Positions 1 through 9,165 of a stretch of 42,389 nt of DNA are shown here, piece by piece. The notes below the pieces were generated by a model. That model saw nothing but the letters and a program-made list of their open reading frames with translations. It was not told the DNA's origin and ran no database searches. Location: contig NZ_JACUTY010000014.1 in assembly GCF_014859555.1 (NCBI RefSeq), forward strand, positions 1 through 42,389, read 5' to 3'. The position numbers were made by a program, and so were the translations under genes. Numbering within the stretch: position 1 is the stretch's first letter; the number at the start of each line of letters is the position of its first letter. Source of the DNA: Thiomicrospira sp. (GTDB taxonomy: Bacteria > Pseudomonadota > Gammaproteobacteria > Thiomicrospirales > Thiomicrospiraceae).

Positions 1-116
1 AACACCAAGCCAAAATCGCGGCACTCGATTTCTGGCAAACGGTCATTGACCACCCTCAGATTTCAGAAAGTTTTAAAAACCTCGCCACTCTGCTTTACCA
101 ACAACTTAAAAATTAA
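1..116 (+). CDS. 3' end of an unrecognised gene
   Basis: An open frame runs from the left edge to a TAA at 114-116 and encodes about 37 residues ending in ATLLYQQLKN. The start and most of the protein lie outside the window, so no family can be assigned. The tail is hydrophilic, with no obvious motif. The gene is followed within a few bases by a copy of the CAGGCCTG palindrome and then by the 3' end of the convergent acyltransferase gene. Codon use looks like that of the neighbouring genes. Confidence 0.5.
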   Translation, partial: HQAKIAALDFWQTVIDHPQISESFKNLATLLYQQLKN

Positions 117-126
117 CACCACCAAC

Positions 127-140
127 CACCAGGCCTGGTG
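127..140. repeat. Iterated palindrome CACCAGGCCTGGTG (first of a dispersed family)
   Basis: First copy of a dispersed palindrome, here between two convergent genes. Perfect CAGGCCTG cores in this window have their AGGCCT at about 131, 1079, 1229, 2051, 3271, 3498, 5694, 6098, 6933, 7254, 11921, 12289, 13472, 21827, 23294, 23814, 26476, 27474, 27834, 28802, 29483, 30554, 31666 and 39739. Fifteen of them extend to CCAGGCCTGG. Near-copies with one change lie at 5892, 11599, 9691 and 32347. The commonest flanks make ACCAGGCCTGGT, and some copies are symmetric over 18 bp (for example around 6098 and 27474). Copies occur in genes and between them. Confidence 0.9.
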
Positions 141-165
141 CTGGGCTGGACAACAATAATCGGGC

Positions 166-2154
166 TTAGTCTTTGGCTAACTGATCGCGGAACACCTGCT
201 CGAACATCGGCACCAGATATTTATTGCCGTATTCGCTGAGGTGGTCATCGTCGTAATACAAGGGGCGACCGTTGCGAGAACCGTAACAATATTTCTCATC
301 ACACAAATACGGCAATGGGTCGAGGATTTTTACCCCGCACTGTTCCGCCGCTTGGTCTTGCGCCTCCCACACCAATTTATGGCGCTCATGATATTCTTCA
401 AGGGTGATTTTGATATCGTCTTTAATGCCAAACATTAAATTTCGTGCCAACGTCTTTGGAACATGAATACCCATTTCGGGAACCGGGCGAACTAAATAAA
501 CCGATCTTTGACCAGAGAGCATGCAAGCCGTTTTAACCATTGAATTCCGAAACTGCTCCTGAAACAAAGAATCGTCGCCAAATTTTATTTCCTTATCAAA
601 AAATATCCTTGTCCGCCCTTGTAGCTCAACTGGTTCTTCATTACCGTTTAGAACTGCTCTTGTTAACCTACTAAACAATATTACAGGTTTAAAGTCATTT
701 CTGATTTCTAGTTTTGAAAATACTTGTTCGTTAAATTCGTAGCACCCTTGATTTGTCTCAAATGAATTAAACTTTGCATTTTTTAGAGTTGGACAAGCTG
801 CTTTTGCCCAGTACATCACGCTATATTGAAGTCTCTTTGCCGCTTCAGCGACCCCAGAAAAAGCACTATCAGCATGTGAGTCGCCAACAAGATAAGCACC
901 AACAACTATTGAACTAGACTGGCAATCAATCGGCTCATTAGTTTTACTTGAAACAGAGTAGCATTCAGTCTGCATGGGATTTTTATTATTCGCCTCAGCC
1001 GCCGCAATTTCTACCGCTGGTGGCAAACGATTATCAAAAGTAAATAATCGCACACTCACCGCTGCCAAGCCAATCACCAGGCCTGCTAGGGTTATGGCAA
1101 AGATTTCTTTGCGCAAGCTGGAGGCGGAGAGATAAGAGCGGGTGGGTACTTCGACCAGGTGGTAGGACAGATGCGCCAATACTAAACTCAATACAATGGC
1201 GCCACTGACCCACAACCAGTCGTTTTGCAGGCCTGCAAAATACAGCGCGACCACCAACGGCCAGTGCCATAAATATAATGAATAAGAACGATCACCCAAC
1301 CATTGCGCCAGCGGATTCACCGTGAATTTAGCTTGGCTTTGATTGGCGAGAATAATCAACACCGTGCCCAGCACCGGCAACAGTGCCCAGCCTGACGGCC
1401 ATGCGTAGGTGCTGTCTAATAAAACAAACGCAATAACCCAAAGTGCAAAGCCACTCCAAAGCATGGGTTTGGCAAAACGCTGTAGCGCAACCACTTCACG
1501 CCCAATTAAAAACGCCAAACCACCGGCGGCCAATTCCCAACCACGAGTCGGCAATAAATAAAACGCCGCTGTGGGTTGCCAGCTACTCGCCACAATACTC
1601 AACGCCAACGAAGCGACAAACACCAGCCCTAAACCCCAAAACAGGGTTTTAAGTTGCGGTTTAATTTTCCAAAGAATGATTAAAAAGATCGGGAACAGCA
1701 GATAAAACTGCGCTTCGACCGCGAGTGACCAAGTATGCAATAACCATTTTTCGTGCGCGGCGGCATCAAAATAACCGGTTGAACGCCAAAAATGAATATT
1801 CGATAAAAAGCCAAGCGAATACGCCGACTGTGAACCCAGCGCTTGATAATCCGGTGTTGGCAGAAAAAACCAACCCAAAGCCAAAAGCACCGTTATCACC
1901 ACCATGAGCGCCGGCAAAATGCGCCTTGCGCGCGCCATATAAAACTTCCAAATCGAGAAGTTTCCGCGCTCCAGCCCTTTAACAATAATCGCGGTCATTA
2001 AAAAACCGGAAATCACGAAGAAAATATCCACCCCAAAAAACCCAGCCCCCAGGCCTGGTAGTTGAAAGTGGAATAACAACACGGCGACAACCGCCCAAGC
2101 GCGTAGGCCGTTAATGTCTTCGCGATAAGCAACGGGGGAAGGTAAATGCTGCAT
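166..2154 (-). CDS. OafA/YrhL-type membrane acyltransferase with C-terminal SGNH domain
   Basis: Predicted inner-membrane O-acyltransferase of the acyltransferase-3 family, which transfers acetyl or similar groups to surface polysaccharides. About 662 residues. The N-terminal half holds the family opening REDINGLRAWAV, about ten hydrophobic segments, and the motif FFGVDIFFVISGFLMT. The C-terminal part (from about residue 420) looks like an SGNH hydrolase domain, with a GDSHADS block and a final DDDHLSEYG block carrying the Asp-x-x-His pair. The frame is open upstream to a TTG, but ATG at 2154 is preferred: it has AGG upstream and leaves the family motif near the N-terminus. It is divergent from the XRE regulator, with operator-like repeats between them, so it may be that regulator's target. 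The acceptor polysaccharide cannot be told from sequence. Confidence 0.88.
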   Translation of the reverse strand: MQHLPSPVAYREDINGLRAWAVVAVLLFHFQLPGLGAGFFGVDIFFVISGFLMTAIIVKGLERGNFSIWKFYMARARRILPALMVVITVLLALGWFFLPTPDYQALGSQSAYSLGFLSNIHFWRSTGYFDAAAHEKWLLHTWSLAVEAQFYLLFPIFLIILWKIKPQLKTLFWGLGLVFVASLALSIVASSWQPTAAFYLLPTRGWELAAGGLAFLIGREVVALQRFAKPMLWSGFALWVIAFVLLDSTYAWPSGWALLPVLGTVLIILANQSQAKFTVNPLAQWLGDRSYSLYLWHWPLVVALYFAGLQNDWLWVSGAIVLSLVLAHLSYHLVEVPTRSYLSASSLRKEIFAITLAGLVIGLAAVSVRLFTFDNRLPPAVEIAAAEANNKNPMQTECYSVSSKTNEPIDCQSSSIVVGAYLVGDSHADSAFSGVAEAAKRLQYSVMYWAKAACPTLKNAKFNSFETNQGCYEFNEQVFSKLEIRNDFKPVILFSRLTRAVLNGNEEPVELQGRTRIFFDKEIKFGDDSLFQEQFRNSMVKTACMLSGQRSVYLVRPVPEMGIHVPKTLARNLMFGIKDDIKITLEEYHERHKLVWEAQDQAAEQCGVKILDPLPYLCDEKYCYGSRNGRPLYYDDDHLSEYGNKYLVPMFEQVFRDQLAKD

Positions 2155-2193
2155 ACTACTTAGGCCTTGAAAATAAAACCCGAAGTTTAACAA

Positions 2194-2267
2194 AAAAGTA
2201 ACCGATAGTTACTTTTAAAAACAACTTTTAGTTACCGAATTTTTATACAAAAGGTAACTTCAGTTGC
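2194..2267. promoter_or_regulatory. Operator cluster, GTAAC-N5-GTTAC palindromes
   Basis: The 113-bp divergent gap holds a perfect 9-bp inverted repeat, AAAAGTAAC and GTTACTTTT, with a 5-bp spacer at 2194-2216. A second half-conserved site follows at 2221-2235 (ACAAC-N5-GTTAC) and a third at 2254-2267 (GTAAC-N4-GTTGC) directly before the regulator's ATG. Multiple related dyads between a phage-type repressor gene and a divergent gene are typical of an autoregulated operator region. Binding by the adjacent XRE protein is inferred. Confidence 0.65.
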
Positions 2268-2666
2268 ATGAAAAAAGACTCCGAACTATTTAGTCAACGC
2301 TTAACAGAAGCCATGAAAGAGGGGGGTTATCAACCCCGTCCTGTGGTTTTAGAGCGCGAGTTTAACCAGCGATATTGGGGACGACCTGTTTCCGTGCAAG
2401 CCATCAGAAAATGGTTAATGGGCGAAGTCATTCCCACGCAAGATAAACTTCAAGTTCTCGCTGAATGGTTAAATGTCGATCCGCATTGGCTAAGGTTTGG
2501 TGAGAAGTTGTCGGGGTCGGTGCAACAACAGCGCAAACGCTGGGATGCGAATATGACGCCACAAGAACGCCAGGTTGTGGAAAGCTTTATGAGCCTGCCG
2601 CCGGAAAAGCGCAAAATCGTTGGCGAAATCGTGTTCGCGTTTGCGCATTCAACCGCCAAACCTTGA
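2268..2666 (+). CDS. XRE-family (phage repressor-like) DNA-binding regulator
   Basis: 132-residue protein with an N-terminal helix-turn-helix of the Cro/CI type (about residues 8-68: VSVQAIRKWLMGEVIPTQDK is the recognition region, followed by LQVLAEWLNVDPHWLRFG). The remaining part is short and charged, with no peptidase or ligand domain visible, so it is a small dimeric regulator of the kind often found as a domesticated phage repressor. It starts at ATG 2268 after an AAGG about 13 bases upstream. The dyads immediately upstream suggest it controls itself and the divergent acyltransferase. No other phage gene is nearby. Confidence 0.8.
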   Translation: MKKDSELFSQRLTEAMKEGGYQPRPVVLEREFNQRYWGRPVSVQAIRKWLMGEVIPTQDKLQVLAEWLNVDPHWLRFGEKLSGSVQQQRKRWDANMTPQERQVVESFMSLPPEKRKIVGEIVFAFAHSTAKP

Positions 2667-2691
2667 CTTATGACAAAGATTGCCATACTGT
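2663..2691 (+). promoter_or_regulatory. Possible promoter of the parDE pair
   Basis: TTGACT at 2663-2668 is followed 17 bases later by TACTGT (2686-2691), with a TAAGAT nearby at 2691-2696. It overlaps the end of the XRE gene and lies about 30 bases before the antitoxin start. The -35 box is good and the -10 box is weak. Confidence 0.35.
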
Positions 2692-2719
2692 AAGATGGTG
2701 AATTTTATTGGAGAAGATG

Positions 2720-2950
2720 ATGGCGACCATGAATATTTCCCTACCAGATCAAATGAAAAGCTGGGTTGAAGAGTCGGTTCAGTCAGGGCTTTATGCCAAT
2801 GCATCAGATTATGTACGTGATTTGATTCGCCAGGATCATCAAAAAATGGCCGCGTTACGCCAAGCCTTAATCGAAGGTGAAAACTCTGGTGCAGCAAGTG
2901 AATTTGATTTGGAGGCGTTTATCCAAGCCAAAAAACAAACCGCCCAATGA
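2720..2950 (+). CDS. parD: ParD-family antitoxin (ribbon-helix-helix)
   Basis: About 76 residues. The N-terminal segment MNISLPDQMKSWVEESV followed by GLYANASDYVRDLIR is the ParD/CopG ribbon-helix-helix signature, which both represses the operon and anchors the toxin-binding tail. The acidic C-terminal half (residues about 45-76) should wrap the toxin. Several in-frame ATGs exist (2717, 2720, 2729); 2720 is chosen because GGAG at 2710-2713 lies six bases upstream. The stop overlaps the toxin start as ATGA at 2947-2950, the usual translational coupling of such pairs. Confidence 0.9.
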   Translation: MATMNISLPDQMKSWVEESVQSGLYANASDYVRDLIRQDHQKMAALRQALIEGENSGAASEFDLEAFIQAKKQTAQ

Positions 2951-3237
2951 AGATTGAGCTTTCACCCAAGGCGCAGGAGGATTTAAGCGATATTTGGGAT
3001 TATACCAATCAACAATGGGGTACAGCGCAAGCTGAAATTTATGTTCGCAACATTTGGCACGCCATTGAAAGTTTGAAATGCAGTTATAACCCTTCACAAA
3101 ATATCGATTTTGTTCGAGCCGATTATTACAAAATACAATCGGGTTCCCACGTCATCTTCTTTAAACAGGCTTCAGAAACACTCACTGTTATTCGTATTCT
3201 TCATCAGCAAATGGATATAACGAAACACCTCCCCTAA
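2947..3237 (+). CDS. parE: ParE-family toxin (RelE/ParE superfamily)
   Basis: 96-residue protein with the ParE fold signature: MKIELSPKAQEDLSDIWDYT at the N-terminus, then a helical region with WHAIESLK, and the C-terminal strands YKIQSGSHVIFFKQ and LTVIRILHQQMD. The family acts on DNA gyrase (ParE) or cuts mRNA on the ribosome (RelE); the closest pattern here is ParE, and the partner gene agrees. The length is usual for the family and no truncation is seen, so the module is probably active. It may be chromosomally stabilising or a remnant of mobile DNA; no integrase or plasmid gene accompanies it. Confidence 0.9.
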   Translation: MKIELSPKAQEDLSDIWDYTNQQWGTAQAEIYVRNIWHAIESLKCSYNPSQNIDFVRADYYKIQSGSHVIFFKQASETLTVIRILHQQMDITKHLP

Positions 3238-3281
3238 ATCGTAGATTCCATCTCTAAAACTTAAACCACCAGGCCTGGTGC

Positions 3282-3308
3282 TTGACAATTTTGCCGAGCA
3301 AGTTTAAT
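3282..3308 (+). promoter_or_regulatory. Promoter of the thiamine operon
   Basis: A consensus -35 TTGACA lies at 3282-3287, with TTTAAT 15 bases on (3303-3308) or TAATCT at 17. Transcription would begin about ten bases before the TPP aptamer. A CAGGCCTG palindrome abuts the -35 box on its upstream side. Confidence 0.6.
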
Positions 3309-3318
3309 CTGCATGACA

Positions 3319-3421
3319 TCTCTCGGGGTGCGTTTGTGTGTATTTTGTTTCGCGAACGCTGAGAAGGTCTTAGACCTAACCCGCTGAACTTGAACTGGTT
3401 AGAACCAGCGTAGGGAAGAGA
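3319..3421 (+). ncRNA. TPP riboswitch (thi box)
   Basis: The conserved aptamer elements are present in order: TCTCGGGGTGC at the 5' side of P1/P2, GCTGAGA at about 3358-3364, CCCGCTGAACTTGA at about 3390-3403, the CTGGTTAGAACCAG stem-loop, and the closing CGTAGGGAAGAGA. It binds thiamine pyrophosphate and turns down downstream thiamine biosynthesis genes. The aptamer is complete. Unusually, 335 bases separate it from the thiC start, with a palindromic repeat in between, so the switching part cannot be simple occlusion by an adjacent Shine-Dalgarno. No clear terminator hairpin with a U-run was found just after the aptamer. Confidence 0.95.
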
Positions 3422-3586
3422 ATCATCTTAATCGGCGTGCTTTATTTCCATCCTTCGCCGTTTCTGAATGCCTCCGGTGCCTACGTGTTCTATGACCAGG
3501 CCTGGTGGTTGCAAATCCCCATCAATCCTGATCATTCAACACGACTCAACCGACTTTTCACGCTGTTTTTCTGCCTTTGAATTTAA

Positions 3587-3734
3587 ACCACAGAGACACG
3601 AAGATTTTAAAAGCCCTCTCCCTTGATGGGAGAGGGTTGGGTGAGGGTGAGATGGTGCGACTAAAACAGCTCTCCCGCCCCCTAGCCCCCTCCCGCTAGG
3701 AGGGGGGACTAAAATGCCTTCGTGTCTCTGTGGT
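3587..3734. repeat. Composite palindromic repeat in the thi leader
   Basis: Bounded by a perfect 17-bp inverted repeat, ACCACAGAGACACGAAG (3587-3603) and its complement (3718-3734). Inside are two hairpins: CCCTCTCCC/GGGAGAGGG (3614-3636) and CCCCCTCC/GGAGGGGG (3686-3706). No coding potential. A shortened second copy lies between hrpB and queF (29564-29690). It looks like a short non-autonomous mobile or extragenic palindromic element inserted between the TPP riboswitch and thiC. Confidence 0.8.
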
Positions 3735-3744
3735 GAATCCATAA

Positions 3745-5646
<1,902 letters not shown>

Positions 5647-5649
5647 ACC

Positions 5650-6696
5650 ATGAACGATTTGTCCGCCGTTAAAAACGTGGGCATCGCGGGAGCAGGCCTG
5701 GTGGGTCGCGTGCTGGCGTTAAATTTGATTCGACGCGGCATTCAAGTGACTTTATTTGAACGTGATTCATCTGGCTCTGCGCCCAATGCCGCCGGTTATA
5801 CCGCCGCCGGTATGCTTTCGCCTTATGCCGAGTTGGAGTTGATGGATGCCGAGTTATTTCAACTCGGCGTGCGCTCGATTGAACTTTGGCCAGGCCTAGT
5901 GGATTGGATGGCGGAACAAGGCTGTGCGGTGGATTTTCAACATCGTGGCAGTTTGGTGTTAGCGCATCATAATGACCGCGCCGACTTGCAACACTTTATG
6001 CGTCAATTGATGGATAAATTGCCCAGCGGTTATCAGGTTGAACAACTAAACAACACACGTTTAACTGAGCTAGAACCCGAATTAATGCATCACCACCAGG
6101 CCTGGTGGTTGCCAAATGAAGGTCAGGTAGATTCAACCCAGTTTTTTCAGCAAAGCGAACGCCTGCTGAAAAACCATGTGTTAGTGGAGTGGTGCGAAAA
6201 CACCGAGGTGAAGCAACTGTCGTCTCGCCAAATGAATGGCCAAGTTTTTGACTGGGTGTTCGATTGCCGAGGCTTAGGTGCCAAGCCAGATATTAAAGAT
6301 TTACGCGGTGTACGGGGTGAGGTGTTTTGGTTAGATGCGCCCGAAGTAAAACTCACGCGGCCGGTACGTTTAATGCACCCGCGTTATCGTATTTATATTG
6401 TGCCGCGCGCGAATGGACGTTATGTGATTGGTGCGAGTGAAATCGAAAGTGAAGACCGCAGCCCGATGTCGGTGCGCTCCAGCTTGGAATTATTGTCGGC
6501 GGCTTACAGTGTTCATCCGGGGTTTGCTGAAGCACGCATCGTTAATCAACTCACCAATTGCCGCCCAGCCTTAGGTGATAATTTACCGCGCATTGAACAA
6601 CTGGACGGTTTAACCCGCATCAATGGTTTATATCGCCACGGCTATTTATTCTCACCCGCGATAGTGGAAAAGGCCTTGGCTGATTTAAAGATTTAG
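5650..6696 (+). CDS. thiO: Glycine oxidase ThiO (FAD-dependent)
   Basis: 348-residue amine oxidase of the DAO family. The N-terminal dinucleotide-binding motif VGIAGAGLVGRVLALNLIRRG and the acidic end of the second strand (LFERD) bind FAD. YTAAGMLSPYAE and the C-terminal RINGLYRHGYLFSP are typical of ThiO. It oxidises glycine to the imine used by ThiG for the thiazole ring, the oxygen-dependent alternative to ThiH. No thiH is present in this window, which fits. It starts three bases after thiC. The HHQAWW and AGLVG stretches are encoded by copies of the CAGGCCTG palindrome. Confidence 0.95.
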   Translation: MNDLSAVKNVGIAGAGLVGRVLALNLIRRGIQVTLFERDSSGSAPNAAGYTAAGMLSPYAELELMDAELFQLGVRSIELWPGLVDWMAEQGCAVDFQHRGSLVLAHHNDRADLQHFMRQLMDKLPSGYQVEQLNNTRLTELEPELMHHHQAWWLPNEGQVDSTQFFQQSERLLKNHVLVEWCENTEVKQLSSRQMNGQVFDWVFDCRGLGAKPDIKDLRGVRGEVFWLDAPEVKLTRPVRLMHPRYRIYIVPRANGRYVIGASEIESEDRSPMSVRSSLELLSAAYSVHPGFAEARIVNQLTNCRPALGDNLPRIEQLDGLTRINGLYRHGYLFSPAIVEKALADLKI

Positions 6697-6700
6697 TTGA

Positions 6701-6821
6701 ACCACGAAGACACGAAGAACACGAAGAACACGAAGGTTTTAGCCTAGTAGGTCTGATTAGGCTGCAAGCCGTAATCTGACAGCCAGCCGTTGTCGGTTTA
6801 CGCTAGGCTAAACCGACCTAC
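6701..6821. repeat. Palindromic repeat in the thiO-thiS gap
   Basis: The gap begins with ACCACGAAGACACGAAG and further CACGAAGAA units, then a dyad: TTAGCCTAG (6739-6747) pairs with CTAGGCTAA (6803-6811) and GTAGGTC (6747-6753) with GACCTAC (6815-6821). The 27 bases at 6755-6781 are identical to 7108-7134 in the next gap. Non-coding; fills most of the 183-bp spacer. Confidence 0.75.
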
Positions 6822-6879
6822 TCCATGCTGACATTGCAAAGCGGTTGATTTATTTGAGAACCACAAAGACAGGTGAAAT

Positions 6880-7074
6880 ATGATTTTACTGATTAACGAT
6901 AAACCTACAGAAACCAAGGCTCAGACTTTAGCAGGCCTGGTGGTTGAGTTGAATATTGAAGGCGCCTTTGCGTTGGCGTTAAATCAAAACTTTGTACCCA
7001 AAAGCCAATACGCCAACACACTTATAAATGAAAACGACCGCATAGAAATCGTCGCCCCCATGCAAGGCGGCTGA
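6880..7074 (+). CDS. thiS: Sulfur carrier protein ThiS
   Basis: 64-residue ubiquitin-like protein ending in the diagnostic Gly-Gly (IVAPMQGG). The C-terminal glycine is adenylated and converted to a thiocarboxylate that delivers sulfur to ThiG for the thiazole ring. Normal family length. It sits between thiO and thiG, separated from each by a palindromic repeat rather than by tight operon spacing. The LAGLVVEL segment near residue 20 is encoded by a CAGGCCTG palindrome. ThiF and ThiE, which would be expected in the pathway, are not in the window. Confidence 0.96.
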   Translation: MILLINDKPTETKAQTLAGLVVELNIEGAFALALNQNFVPKSQYANTLINENDRIEIVAPMQGG

Positions 7075-7099
7075 TTTGGTTTTAAACACAGTATACAAA

Positions 7100-7219
7100 G
7101 TAGGTCAGATTAGGCTGCAAGCCGTAATCTGACAATCATGCGTCAAGAGCATGTTGGATTACGGTCTTCGACCTAATCCAACCTACAAATATTCTGTGTC
7201 TTCGTGTCTCAGTGGTGAA
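7100..7219. repeat. Palindromic repeat in the thiS-thiG gap
   Basis: Starts GTAGGTCAGATTAGG and ends with CCTAATCCAACCTAC (to 7186): two hairpins built on GATTAGG/CCTAATC-type arms (7108-7133 and 7154-7181). It is followed by CTTCGTGTCTCAGTGGT, matching the right arm of the element at 3718-3734. It shares 27 identical bases with the previous gap. Non-coding. Confidence 0.75.
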
Positions 7220-7237
7220 TAAAAACAGGATAAAACC

Positions 7238-8038
7238 ATGACAACAAACAACCAGGCCTGGTTACTTGCGGATAAACAAATAAACAGCCGATTATTAATC
7301 GGTTCGGCCTTGTATCCGTCACCCGATATTATGCGCCAAGCCATTCAAGCCAGCGCTAGCCAAGTGGTGACGGTCTCAATTCGTCGACAGAATTCGGGCG
7401 ATCAAAGCGGTCAGGCTTTTTGGCAGATTATCCAATCACTCGGTTGTCATATTTTGCCCAATACCGCCGGTTGTCGAAACGCGCAAGAAGCCATTACCAC
7501 TGCGCAAATGGCACGTGAGATTTTCGGCACCCACTGGATTAAGCTCGAAGTCATCGGTGACGATTACACGCTACAACCGGATCCATTTGATTTGGTAAAA
7601 GCCGCACAGGTGTTAATTGAAGATGGCTTTGAAGTGTTCCCTTACGCCAGTGATGATCTGGTTTTGTGTCAGCGATTAGTTGATGTCGGTTGCCGTATTG
7701 TGATGCCTTGGGCGTCACCGATTGGTTCGGGCAAAGGTATTATGAACCCTTACAATATGGAATTGATTCGCCAACGCCTGCCCAACACCACCCTGATTGT
7801 AGATGCCGGCATCGGCAAACCGTCACACGCGACACAAGCGTTAGAAATGGGCTTTGATGGGGTTTTGCTTAATTCTGCCGTCGCTCTTGCGGATGATCCT
7901 GTGAAAATGGCGACTGCATTTAAACACGCCATCGAAGCTGGTCGTTTTGGTTATGAAGCCGGCACCATGCCGCAACGAGACTTCGCCAGCGCCTCCACCC
8001 CCGTTTTAGGCACGCCTTTTTGGCATCAAAATCATTGA
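7238..8038 (+). CDS. thiG: Thiazole synthase ThiG
   Basis: 266-residue TIM-barrel enzyme that makes the thiazole phosphate from deoxyxylulose phosphate, the glycine imine from ThiO and ThiS thiocarboxylate. The Schiff-base lysine is in [10 protein letters not shown] (about K102). Phosphate-binding loops are seen in [13 protein letters not shown] and [30 protein letters not shown]. The C-terminal [13 protein letters not shown] is typical of the family. It is slightly longer at the N-terminus than many homologues; the QAW in NNQAWLL comes from a CAGGCCTG palindrome just after the ATG. The gene after it is broken, so thiG is now separated from thiD by about 250 bases. Confidence 0.97.
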   Translation: MTTNNQAWLLADKQINSRLLIGSALYPSPDIMRQAIQASASQVVTVSIRRQNSGDQSGQAFWQIIQSLGCHILPNTAGCRNAQEAITTAQMAREIFGTHWIKLEVIGDDYTLQPDPFDLVKAAQVLIEDGFEVFPYASDDLVLCQRLVDVGCRIVMPWASPIGSGKGIMNPYNMELIRQRLPNTTLIVDAGIGKPSHATQALEMGFDGVLLNSAVALADDPVKMATAFKHAIEAGRFGYEAGTMPQRDFASASTPVLGTPFWHQNH

Positions 8039-8039
8039 A

Positions 8040-8291
8040 TGAGTTGGGAATTCATGGTCTTGAAGATGACGAAGTGGTGATTAATCAAGTGAGATTTTAC
8101 GGCTCGATTTGGGAAGCCCACAACTTAGGCCGTTAGGCTGTGAGTGTTTACGTGAAACGCTGGATCAGCAACCTAATATTAAGCTGAGCTACAAACCGTT
8201 TAACGGCGTGCATTTTTATAACAGTGCCTATGTTAAATGTAATGAAAATTTACTCGCATTTCCACCCGTTATTGACTGGGCTAAATTATGA
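8040..8291 (+). pseudogene. Remnant of an unrecognised gene between thiG and thiD
   Basis: Two partly overlapping frames look like one broken coding region. The first (from about 8040) reads ELGIHGLEDDEVVINQ, then RFYGSIWEAHNLGR, and stops at 8136. The second, open from 8109 to the TGA at 8289-8291, reads LGCECLRETLDQQP and continues to FPPVIDWAKL. The end of the first and start of the second overlap around HNLGR/RPLGC, as a frameshift would produce. No Shine-Dalgarno precedes the second frame (only a TTG). It ends overlapping the thiD ATG. I do not recognise the family; it may be a decayed accessory gene inserted in the thi operon. Confidence 0.45.
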
Positions 8292-9094
8292 AGCAACCGA
8301 TTATTCTCAGCATTGCCGGCTCTGACACTTTAGCTGGGGCCGGTCTTCAAGCCGACTTAAAAACCATTCATGCCCTCGGCGGCTATGCGGTCACGGTGAC
8401 CACCGCGATTACGGCGCAGAATTTTGCGGGTGTACAAGCAGTTTACCCCTTGCCGTCCGATCAGGTAGCGGCGCAATTAGACAGTTTGTTATCCAATGTT
8501 CAGATTGATGCCATTAAAATTGGTCAACTGGCGAGTGCTAAAATTATTCAGGTGCTTAGCCAATCACTGCAAGGCCTGCATTGCCCGATTGTGCTAGACC
8601 CGGTTTTAGTCAGTTCTAGTGGTCAAGCTTTATTATCCGAATCGGCACATTCAACCCTGATTAAACAGCTACTTCCGTTAGCCAGCATCATTACCCCCAA
8701 TATCCCCGAGGTGAATACCTTGCTCGGCACGGATTTTAAAGGGCTGGCCAATCAAATGGCCGATATTGGGCGTGCTTTTTTTGCCCTGGGTGTGCAAGCG
8801 GTATTGGTTAAAGGCGGCCACAGTTTGGATGATCAGGCGGTCGATTATTTGTTACTACCCAATCAAGCGCCGCAAGCTTTTTCATCGCCTCGTATCGCAA
8901 ATTTGCATGTAAAAGGCACTGGTTGTGCTTTGTCTTCTGCGCTCGCTTTTTATCTTTCACAAGGTAATAGTTTAGAGAAAGCCGTCGAGCAAGCAAAGGC
9001 ATTTTTATTTCAACATTTAGCCCAGGCACACTTTGCACAACTCAACCAACCTGTTGATTCGCCTCGTTTAATTAACCCTTCTTTATCGGGTTAA
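8288..9094 (+). CDS. thiD: Hydroxymethylpyrimidine (phosphate) kinase ThiD
   Basis: 268-residue ribokinase-family enzyme that phosphorylates HMP and HMP phosphate before coupling to the thiazole. Signature segments: LSIAGSDTLAGAGLQADLKT at the N-terminus, TTAITAQNFAGV, VLDPVLVSSSGQ, TPNIPEVNTLLG, VLVKGGH, and the anion-hole VKGTGCALSSALA with the catalytic region near residue 215. It starts at ATG 8288, overlapping the stop of the broken frame upstream (ATGA), so translation may be coupled to that remnant. Length is normal and no fusion to ThiE is present. Last recognised gene of the thiamine cluster. Confidence 0.96.
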   Translation: MKQPIILSIAGSDTLAGAGLQADLKTIHALGGYAVTVTTAITAQNFAGVQAVYPLPSDQVAAQLDSLLSNVQIDAIKIGQLASAKIIQVLSQSLQGLHCPIVLDPVLVSSSGQALLSESAHSTLIKQLLPLASIITPNIPEVNTLLGTDFKGLANQMADIGRAFFALGVQAVLVKGGHSLDDQAVDYLLLPNQAPQAFSSPRIANLHVKGTGCALSSALAFYLSQGNSLEKAVEQAKAFLFQHLAQAHFAQLNQPVDSPRLINPSLSG

Positions 9095-9165
9095 TGCCTT
9101 GCTTGTTTTAATTAAGGTTTAGTGACACAATCCATAAGCCTATTCGAAAAAATAAGGAGCAGATT

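Noticed and set aside
2268-3237. Prophage remnant suggested by the XRE repressor and toxin-antitoxin pair
   Set aside because: No integrase, structural phage gene or attachment site is seen; the region is bounded by ordinary chromosomal genes.
8145-8158. parS-like sequence TGTTTACGTGAAAC
   Set aside because: It lacks one base of the consensus TGTTTCACGTGAAACA, so the palindrome is broken, and it lies in the decayed gene between thiG and thiD, about 13 kb from parAB. Only one half-site matches.
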